In this document: piece by piece, positions 55,861 through 64,000 of the stretch
Numbering within the stretch: position 1 is the stretch's first letter
How the letters are laid out: each line of letters opens with the position of its first letter
The notes under the pieces: model-generated
Told to the model about the DNA's origin: nothing
Databases searched by the model: none
Seen by the model: only the letters and a program-made list of their open reading frames with translations
Program-made: the position numbers and the translations under genes
NCBI GenBank assembly: GCA_022747635.1
Contig: JAKTNV010000027.1
Location: 372,001 to 436,000, forward strand
DNA length: 64,000 bases
Direction of reading: 5' to 3'
Source of the DNA: Hetaerina americana
Lineage: Eukaryota > Arthropoda > Insecta > Odonata > Calopterygidae

Positions 55861-57138
55861 GCACTAAATATTACATAAAGTGATAAAGAGGACCGAAAAG
55901 TTAATTGATCTTCTCAAATTCACCACTAATAGCTTTTTGAGTATCGGTAACCATGTATATATATATATATACTGTCGGCAGCATTGTTGCGATATCTCCT
56001 TGGTTCCTATTGTTATTGTTTCCGTAAACATACATAAATGGACGCGTCAAAATAAATAAATAAAATATATATATATATATATATATAATAAATTAAGACC
56101 AATCAAAAAAATCCCGCATCCAACATTCAAGATATAGTCATACCCCCTTTTTATATTAGAAGATATTAGAAGGTATTAGAACCTTCCCTGGGGAACACCT
56201 GAAGTACCTTCTAATGCATTTGAGCCAACGCCATTTATGACTACGTGTGGGAAGGGTAGTATCGTTCCTTTAATGCAGTTCTAATGCAGTCACAAGTACG
56301 CTTTTTTATTTTGGCGTATTTTCATATTTTTTATTTTTGTCACTGATTGCGCGAGGAAAGAACAATTTTTTAATTTTGAAAAATAGGGCACATTAATTAA
56401 TGTTGGGTCACTCTAGCCCTATTCGGTAAATGAAATGAACACTATCCTATGTGCCAGTAAGGCAAGTGTTCCACCCTTCTTCTGCTCCGCCATTCCCTCC
56501 TCCATTAAGTTCTGATGGTTTCATGCGAACGGTTCAATTATCTTCCGATACATGAATCTTCGTTTAACTCTTTTCAGTAATCCCTCCCAATCTTTCGATC
56601 AATCCTAAAATGAGTGCATCCATTTCTGATTTTTTCACGATCGATAACGGATCAGAATAACACCTTCCGACCCCGGTGGGGTTAAATATATTTGGATCAA
56701 AATTCATCTGGTGTGCAATCACCTCCCCCTGGCACACCCCCTAATTACTGGCTGGCACGGTTTCTAAAAAATGAAAAGAAAAATAAATAATCAGCCTCTG
56801 CCGATTACCACGCCGCTTTTAGCGTCGGAGGACACTCCAAATTTCTCCTCTGATAACTCGTTGAATATATTTAATGAAGCAAGTGCCAGAAATGATATCA
56901 GCTTAATGATGTCATGTGTTCGAATCCCTATTTTATTCATCAGTCATCTAGCGTAGTTAACAATGCTATGTGATATGCGCCTAATTTCGTCCCGAAGGTC
57001 TTGACGGACGACCAGCGCCAGAATGCCTGCTTGCAAAAGATTTTCTTCAACGTCATCGTGAATCCCCAACCCCCTAACAGTCCTGCCTTGGCACCAGCAG
57101 ACTATTTCCTTCTCCCCACTAACGTTTAATCCCCGCCC
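55861..57138. other. Upstream region of the DUF4485-like gene, inside the insert
   Basis: Not retrotransposon sequence as far as I can tell. It holds two (TA)n tracts (55,955-55,971; 56,065-56,089) and a short inverted pair 'agaaggtatta' and 'taccttcta' (about 56,168-56,218). The gene's promoter should lie here. A 61-codon plus frame (56,771-56,956) is unrecognised. The exact right border of the insert, between about 56,980 and 57,139, is unclear. Confidence 0.35.
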
Positions 57139-57487
57139 CGACTACATTAGAGCGGCGAAAAAATACGAACAAAATAAAACGCCTGCAGAAACGGAGAAAA
57201 GAGGATCATGTAGATCTTCCAAATCTACACCGGCCATCAACCTATGGCAAGAAAAGGCAGAAGAACGAGAAAAAGCTATGAAAGAAGGAAAGGATATGAC
57301 AGTTACTGACAGGACTGAGAGTCAGGAAACCGAAAGAACATACGGACATATCCCCGAAATATTCGACCTCATAGGAAGCATGACAGATTTTGGGAAAATG
57401 ATGCATTTACAAATGCAAATGCTACAGGACTTGATGACAAAAATAAGCAGCGTAATACTTACAAGCGCCAACTATCATGGAAAATAG
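57139..57487 (+). pseudogene. Jockey-like gag, C-terminal part
   Basis: An open frame with 'DYIRAAKKYEQNKTPAETEK', 'NLWQEKAEEREKAMKEGK' and 'MMHLQMQMLQDLMTKISS', typical of the charged C-terminal tail after the zinc knuckles. It ends with TAG at 57,485. The knuckle region is missing between 55,043 and 57,139. Confidence 0.55.
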
Positions 57488-58135
57488 ACATAAAGCAAAG
57501 GCAAAGTTGGTCATTTGCTTGTGGAATGTTAAGGGAGGGCTAGAGCATCAAACGCCCGAGTTTTTCACGTCCTCAGAGGGAACAAGGTGGACACATGTCT
57601 TCTATCAGAGACGCATCTAAAATCTGACGCTGGATGGGAACTCCCCGGCTATAAAATAAGGCGGAACGACCGAGGTCATACACATGGACAGAAAGCATCA
57701 GGAGGCGTAGCAGTCATAGTACGAGAAGAGCTGACTTCCTAGAGAATTGCCGATTTTAACCTTTAACATCCTAGAAAGCATAGGGCTGGAAATTTTAATG
57801 GACAAGGGGAAGATAAAACTATACTCCTGCTATTTCCCATCCAAAAAAATAAGGTAAAACATGAATTTTACGCCCTCTTAAACCCTTACGAACCAGCAAT
57901 TATTGGTGGTGATTTTAACGCTTAACATTATGACTGGGACAGCCCGACAAAGAACGGAAACGGAAAACCTATAAAAAAATGGACAAACGATCTAAGAGCA
58001 AAAATAATAGCCCCAAAAGAACCGACGAGGGTATATGGCAAGAACGTCATCGATTTCGCAATACTAAAAATTATAAGAAGTCCAGCGAAAGCCATTACCC
58101 ACAAAAACCTAACAAGCGACCACTGCCTGGTGTAA
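57488..58135 (+). pseudogene. Jockey-like APE endonuclease, degenerate
   Basis: Pieces in several frames: 'LVICLWNVKGGL', 'ETHLKSDAGWELPGYKIRR', 'GGVAVIVREEL', 'AIIGGDFNA' (57,898-57,921) followed by a stop, 'HYDWDSP', and 'TSDHCLV' (58,111-58,132). These give the Asn, Glu, Asp-x-Asn and Ser-Asp-His signatures of apurinic endonuclease-type retrotransposon nucleases. At least three frameshifts and stops. It follows gag directly, as in non-LTR elements. Confidence 0.8.
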
Positions 58136-58139
58136 ATAA

Positions 58140-60100
58140 GCATTGTGACTAAACCAATAACAAACCTGGAAAGGACTAAAAGACCCTCCTACGGGCTAGC
58201 AAACCGGGTACTCTTCAGGGAAACTATCGTAGACATCCTAGGAAGCAGGAGTCACAGCCCGGACACGACTGAGACGATAGATGAGATGGTAGAAGTAATA
58301 ACAAAGGTCCTTAAGGAAGGCATAAAAAAGGAATACCAGTGGCAAAGAAACGGCCGTATGGTTATCTCAAGCTATGCGACGAGGTAAAAATCGTAGGGCA
58401 CTCGAGAAATTAAAAATAGGGTAAATCACAAAAAATCAGTACTTCAAAAGAGGAATCAAGGATTGGTAAATTTAATCAGCAACTAGAAGAACTAAATAAA
58501 AACAATCACTCCTTCTGGAAGCTAACAAAGAAACTGCGGAAATCCCCACCCAGTGACCCAAGCATAAAAAAATAACAGAGACCCTGACGACGTCCCTGGA
58601 AAAGGCCAAACATATGGCAAAATTTTATGAAATGGTTTTAATGACCAACAACCTGGGGGTCGAAAATGCTGAAATTAAAAACAAAAAAATTAAAAATGGG
58701 TAACCCGAGGGGCAACTAATAATCACACTAGAAGATGTTGTTGAAGAAATAGCCAAACTCCCAAATAAGAAATCTCCGGGATAGGACAACATCACGAATG
58801 AAATAATTAAAAGACTTCCGGGAGCGCCCGGCCAATATTAAGTAACATTTTTTAAAGCGTCAATCACCCTTGGATACTATCCGAAAATTGGAAGGAGGCT
58901 TTAATCAAATGTATCCCTAAAGAAAGGGGAAAACACTTAAAAAGGAAAATCTGAGACCAATATCCCTCCTCTCAAGCTTGGGTAAGCCCTTCGAAAGGGT
59001 TGTAGCACCGCACATCAAGAGACATGCGGAGCTAAAGGAAGTCATACCGCAAGAACAGTTCGGATTAAGCCAGGGATAATCAACCGAACAACAGATTCAT
59101 AGAGTTACAGGCTTTATAAGTGATGCTTACAATAAAAAAGAAAAAACCATTGGAATCTTCCTTGGCCTGTCTAAGGCTTTTGACAAGGTCTTGCATGGGG
59201 GTCGAATTCAAAAGATGCAGTCGTGGAATTTCCCTAGATGGATAACAAATTGGACAAAGTCTTACTTAGACGGAAAGACATTTAAAGTTAAATGGGGAGA
59301 AGAAATAAGCGACAGTACAACTGCAAAAGCTGGTGTCCCACAAGAATCCATATTAGGCCCAATGCTATTCAACATTTACACAGCCGACTTCCCAATGTAT
59401 AGAAATGACTGACGAAGTATAACTGCCCTCTACGCTGACGATGCCGCAATCCTGGTAAAAGGGAAAAATATCAACTTAGTCATAGGAAGAGAACAAAACG
59501 CATTGGACGAGATAATATCATGGTACAGAAAATGGAAATTGCAGATAAACACAAAAAAACCAAAGCAATACTCTTCGCCCACCCAAGATCACCTAATATA
59601 TCTAGCGAATGTATTAGGAATAGACAACAACCTATTGAATGGAGTAAAAGTACTGAACTTCAAAATACATATTAAACATATACGAGATAAGGCGGCCGCT
59701 ATAAGGTCGCAACTGGCACCGATTCTCAGACAAAATGCCACCCCTCAAGACGTAAAAATACTAATACTAGTATACTCGACAGTAATAAGACCAATATTGA
59801 CCTACGCAGCACCTGCGTGAATGGGACTAGTCAGTAGATCCCTGATGGATAAATTAAATGGTACAGAAACAAAGACGCTGAGGCTTGCTTTTGGTCTTCC
59901 CCCCCCCCCCTGGGAAGAAAACGAGTTGGTATACCAAAAATCAAACATAGAAAAACTTTCAGACTTTTTAATGACAAAGTGTAAAATATACTTTGATAAA
60001 TGAAAAGAAAACATTAATGGAGCTATGACATACGCCAAAGAAAATAAAATAGGCCCCTATGACAAATATAAGAGACCAAATAATGTTACACTTACAAAAC
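58140..60100 (+). pseudogene. Jockey-like reverse transcriptase, degenerate
   Basis: In order: a linker 'TKPITNLERTKRPSYGLANR' (58,148), 'IAKLPNKKSPG' with a stop before DN (58,750), 'LDGKTFKVKWG' and 'AGVPQESILGPMLFNIYTAD' (59,330-59,390), 'ALYADDAAILV' with the catalytic YADD at 59,431-59,442, then 'WKLQINTKK'. The thumb region and C-terminal part run to about 60,100. A CCCC run near 59,900 marks a slippage site. Many stops make it dead. The 3' end lies between 60,120 and 60,290. Confidence 0.85.
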
Positions 60101-60298
60101 AATACGAAAAAAAAATTAAATAAATAATTAAAGGGAAATACAACGGCGCTGGTGGTGCTCCAGGAAGATATAGGAACTAAATATTGTGACAATGAGCATA
60201 AGCACAACTAGGCGACCTCTGAAAAATATAGCCGCTTGAAAAAACGGCAAGGCATGTCGTCGTCGCCGTAAAAGGAGTCAGTTGGTTATCTGGCGGTG

Positions 60299-60510
60299 AC
60301 CGGTAGGGCACGATGCTTCGGCTATGTTGCGTTTGTCGCGACAGCGTGTCCTATTGCTGACTCAACTTCGGACGAGGGCTCCGCCTAGGTTACGTTCGTC
60401 GTGACCGCGTCCACCCTGCCTAATCCCTTTCTTTCCGACGGACGAGGGCTCTGCTTAGGTTATGTGTGTCGTGACCGCGTCCACCCTGCCTTTACCCTGT
60501 CCCAGGCAAT
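60299..60510 (+). repeat. GC-rich tandem repeat, three units of 70 bp
   Basis: Units start near 60,299, 60,369 and 60,439. The last two are close ('cggacgagggct', 'cgtcgtgaccgcgtccaccc'); the first is diverged ('gcgtttgtcgcgacagcgtg'). It stands out against the AT-rich surroundings and follows the retrotransposon 3' end. A related scrap lies at 47,690-47,718. Confidence 0.85.
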
Positions 60511-60976
60511 GTTCTGCCATTATATGCTGTCCGCACTCGCGTTGGTTTAACGAGGGTCTAGCCATCCATAATTAGCTTATACCTATCTAAATGGTGCATT
60601 ATGACTGAAGTTGTATAATATATGATTGTTTGGGTAAGACTCGGTGTAGTTATTCTGACTTTCCCGGATAACCTTTGTGTCGCACCGTATAAACGCCCCT
60701 TGTGGCCGCCAGTAGAGCATTCTGTATAAGAATACTTTACACCTACAAAAAACCCTACCAACAAGGGACACTTGGCATGATGAAAAATTAAATTTCAGCT
60801 ATAATACTGCAAAAAATTTCAAAAATATTATAAACTTTAAAATAAATAGTACATAATTTCAATAAGTATTATACCAACGTCTAAAAAGTCTGTGTAATGG
60901 TCTAGAATCATTCAAAAATCGTTCAAAAACTTACTTTAATTTATGACTGGTCCCAACATTGAAATTCTTTAGTTAA
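60511..60976. other. No gene recognised
   Basis: Intergenic sequence with no supported feature. 60,930-60,976 belongs to the duplicated block that continues in the next entry. Confidence 0.35.
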
Positions 60977-61189
60977 TTCCGCTTAATATCCTGAGTAAAA
61001 ATGTTTTAAATCATGAAGAGTATATTTACTTGAGTAATCAGAATGAGCTTGGGGAACACCATATCTACATTACTTTTCGTTACAATAATACCATTCATTT
61101 TAATGATAATGGGATTAATTTTGAAGTTATAAGTTTACTTGGGGAAGAGAATAGAAAAGATTGGCTGTTTGAGGAAATTATGTGCTAAT
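60977..61189 (+). pseudogene. Coding-like relic (NELGEHHIYI), copy 1
   Basis: Open after a TAG at about 60,971. The frame reads 'HEEYIYLSNQNELGEHHIYI', 'NDNGINFEVISLLGEENR' and 'KDWLFEEIMC' to TAA. A second copy at 62,190-62,444 keeps 'EEYVYFSNHNELGEH' and similar upstream DNA. Not recognised. The peptide-level similarity suggests an old duplicated exon or transposon ORF. Confidence 0.4.
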
Positions 61190-62189
61190 GAGAATCAGCA
61201 AAACAGAAGTATATAGTAAAAGTTTGTGGAAAACGAAATACGCTATCAGGTAAGTTTTACAGAATGGGAGTTACTGAAATACAGCAACCACACCTATAAA
61301 GCTAATTATGTTGCAATTAAACGCATATCCAGTTTAGAATCCATCACCCTTTGTCATCCCTTGAAACTTTTAATATGCTACTCAGTGTCTATGTTTCCAA
61401 ATGGCTTTCATCTCCAATAGATATGTAATTTGGAAATGCCCATACATCAACTAGTAATGGTAGTTAGTTGCTGATGTTTACATTTTATTGCACTGTTTAA
61501 TGGATGGAGTAATATTATAATTGGGGATCTTTGATTGGGGCAGAAACTTAGGAAACACAGATCAACATGCACCAAAACATTGCTACAACCATTGGAAGGG
61601 CAGAAAGCAAATTGGAAGATGGTTTTGGGAAAATTTATACCAACAGTAAAGTTTTATTCGGTTTCATCAGTGTATTGAGGATCAGTATCGTGATCGCTTG
61701 TATTTGGTGATAAAAATTACGGCATTAGGCATATTCTGTAAGGGTAAACAAGGGTAGTTCTTTGGAAAATTCTTTCATATTTTCAATTGAGAGAGAAAGG
61801 ATAAATTATTATTAGAATTACATACATTACCTAATAAGCAATACTTGGTAGCTCTTCAGCCGGTCCTGTTCCCTGGCAAACTCATTATACCAGAGAAGTA
61901 CATTAAAATCCAAATATAATTGCTTGCATTAATTCTTAAAATATGATCAAGAGATTCTAAGCACTGAAGGAAATAACTTTTGTGAACAGGGGCACATTAA
62001 AACATTTGCATTGGAAACAGGGTGCTTTAGACAGTATTGCTGGATTCCATATCATTTTATGCCATGCTTTTGGTCGAAAAGATGACAGAAAATTCTAGGG
62101 GTATTATATTTAAGTAAATCTGGGATAATATCCAAAACTGTCAATACGAGCTTTATTTCTATGATATGACCTAAGGATCATTTAAAAAC
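61190..62189. other. No gene recognised
   Basis: AT-rich spacer between the two coding-like relics. A 64-codon frame (61,226-61,420) is unrecognised. Confidence 0.35.
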
Positions 62190-62444
62190 ACAACCCGTCT
62201 TCAATTTATAACTGGTTCTTGTGGTGAAATTTTCAATTTAATTCCACTAAATCAATGGATGAGGTATTTTATAAATCAAGAAGAGTATGTTTACTTCAGT
62301 AATCATAATGAGCTTGGTGAACACAATATCATTATTATTTTTTTGATAATTATAGCAATCATTCAAATGATGAAGTGGTTAATTTTTAAGTTGCACTTTT
62401 CATTGGTAGAGTTACAAGCCTTAAGCACTACAAGGGGTAATTAG
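62190..62444 (+). pseudogene. Coding-like relic (NELGEHNI), copy 2
   Basis: 61 codons from ATG 62,259 ('MRYFINQEEYVYFSNHNELG') to TAG. After 'GEHN' an indel shifts the frame relative to copy 1 and gives an Ile-rich run of low meaning. Confidence 0.4.
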
Positions 62445-62709
62445 ACTGTTATACACATTTCATCTGAGAACTTTGGAGTCTTCCTATTCTTCCTACCAGA
62501 GGACAGCACTGGAGAGCAGAGATGAAGACGCTATCACAAATCAGCCAACAGTCGGCAGCAAGACCTATTGCAACGAGCAAAACCTTGTGTCATCTGCACC
62601 TATGCACTCTTGCAATTGGGCAGTGTGACAATAAATGTTCCGCAGTTTTCTTTAATTAGCTTTATTCTTTTATAATGATACCTGCTTCAATTTTCTTCTT
62701 TGACCCTTG
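62445..62709. other. No gene recognised
   Basis: Spacer; no supported feature. Confidence 0.3.
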
Positions 62710-63580
62710 AGAACAACAAGAGGGAGCAGCTTGTGCATGGTCCCTCAAGTTCTAGGAAACGTCTCTTACTCGTAGCGCTGTACTCGCGATCAATTCCTTG
62801 CCGGGGCTGGTCCACTATCACCAAAAGAACAGTAAAATTATTCACTTTAATTGATTCATCCCAAGAAGTAATGTAAACCTCTGTGGAATGATTTCAGAGT
62901 ATAAAAGTATCAACCCAAGCATGATAGATTCAAAATTCTAAATATTGAACGTTAAGAGATTTTCACAGTGACCATGAACTAATTTTACTCTGCCTTTAGA
63001 GGTTCCATAGGAATTTCTTCGATTCAACCAAAACAGGATGCAACAATGACTTTAAATGTTAATTTTTTTAAAATCAAAATCGGAATAGAAAATTCATTTA
63101 GGAAAAAGCCTTTTATATAATAACCATGGTCACTTAGTGAAATAGCTAAAAATCAAAGAGCCGCCATATCATCTCGACCTTTCCTAACCTGTTAATAAAA
63201 TAATATATCACAATTTCTTTCAAGAAAAACTATCCTGACCCTTACCATAGTTCGAATTTAAAGACAGTTTTCAAATTTTTACCACCAATAATGGAACACA
63301 TTCACGAATTCACATTGAGAAATATTGGAAATTGTTGCAAAGAAAATATTTATAAATGGACCCAAGAAGTTACATATACGTCAATAAGGTAACCTTCCTT
63401 GCAGCCTTCATCAACAAGGATTCAATGCCTCACAAATTCACTCCAAAATAACAGCTCATCCATTGACTAGGGGAATGCCTCTCCCATGGAGGAAAAGTCA
63501 CCATTTCAATAGCTTTGTCTTTTCATTGAGGCTACAGAGAACATTTCAGATGATTGGACAATTTTCATTGGCGAGTTTAA
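62710..63580 (-). repeat. Old duplicated block, second copy
   Basis: Partner of 46,740-47,480 in the same orientation. 'aacagctcatccattgacta' and the preceding 'ccttgcagccttcatca' are shared. The minus frame 'MDELLF' is interrupted by TGA in this copy. Confidence 0.55.
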
Positions 63581-64000
63581 TGAAGAATATTCCCTCCCAT
63601 GCTTCCTATACCCACTTCCATATGCATTTATGGAAGTGGTCATGGAAGCCCTTGCCTTTGGCCTCCTTCCTAATGCTGCTCCTCTCTAATTCCCATCTGG
63701 CACTTGCATCTAAGTAATTGAGATATGAATAGGCTGCAGGCAGGTCTCCCTCCTATCCATCCAATCTTTTCCTATTTTTTGCAAGAATTTCATTCTTTAT
63801 GCCACGTTAATGCTGTAAAGTCCCTTCCTGAAATGTACAAAAGAAAAAACGTCCTCATTAACCGATCATCAACATTGATTTTATGAACACTAATCAGCAC
63901 TGATTTATTGAAATTTTCTGGCCAAATTCTCACCTCATAAATACTATGAACTAGTCAGGAGTATTTTAGTGGTGGTATTTTCTACCCTAACTCCTTTATC
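63581..64000. other. No gene recognised
   Basis: Spacer to the window end; no supported feature. Confidence 0.3.

Noticed and set aside
55024..57138. Simple L1-type retrocopy of the DUF4485-like gene
   Set aside because: No poly(T) on the plus strand at the 3' end and no target duplication that I can see; the hairpin at the border points elsewhere.

Overview
ORGANISM AND CONTENT. This is AT-rich eukaryotic DNA packed with transposable-element debris: mariner, a Penelope-like element, Jockey-like non-LTR elements, a Ty3/gypsy scrap, tRNA-derived SINEs, (TA)n tracts and a satellite. There are no operons, ribosome-binding sites, rRNA genes or phage genes. The element mix suggests an invertebrate, most likely an arthropod; the species cannot be read from the sequence. 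Only one long intact ORF looks like a host gene: a 278-codon protein at 55,024-55,860 (minus) that resembles DUF4485 proteins. LAYOUT 1-41.8 kb. This is a nested set of large duplications. Segment A (1-5,640, cut by the window edge) recurs head-to-tail as A' at 29,694-35,340, about 95-98% identical by eye. Each A copy is followed by inverted copies of its inner end (25,690-27,215 after A; 39,850-41,798 after A'), giving two giant hairpins. Inside the first, a second inverted repeat pairs 5,873-9,703 and 11,313-11,660 with 15,945-23,060, and the right arm carries an extra direct duplication of about 2 kb. Later insertions sit in these arms: a 5'-truncated Penelope-like element (9,704-11,303), a 214-bp insertion with an 11-bp target duplication (17,527-17,740), and a composite SINE with an 8-bp target duplication (37,509-37,994). 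The repeats carry exon-like islands: a 98-nt island in five copies whose splice donor is identical in all five, a 151-codon terminal-exon-like ORF in four copies, and several smaller ones. The simplest reading is an amplified, largely decayed gene family inside ampliconic palindromes. LAYOUT 41.8-45.0 kb. A tandem array of 366/367-bp units starts exactly where the inverted A arm ends. Each unit has a 48-nt core flanked by splice-like signals. Diverged orphan monomers follow. LAYOUT 45-64 kb. Sequence is mostly unique or old: two halves of mariner transposase in opposite orientation (48.3-49.2 kb), an integrase zinc-finger relic (53.2 kb), and a Jockey-like element with 5'UTR monomers, gag, endonuclease and reverse transcriptase (54.57-60.1 kb). 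That element is interrupted by the DUF4485-like gene. A diverged about 0.8-kb duplication links 46.7-47.5 kb with 62.7-63.6 kb. LIMITS. All identities, boundaries and splice sites were judged by eye; no alignment or database search was run.
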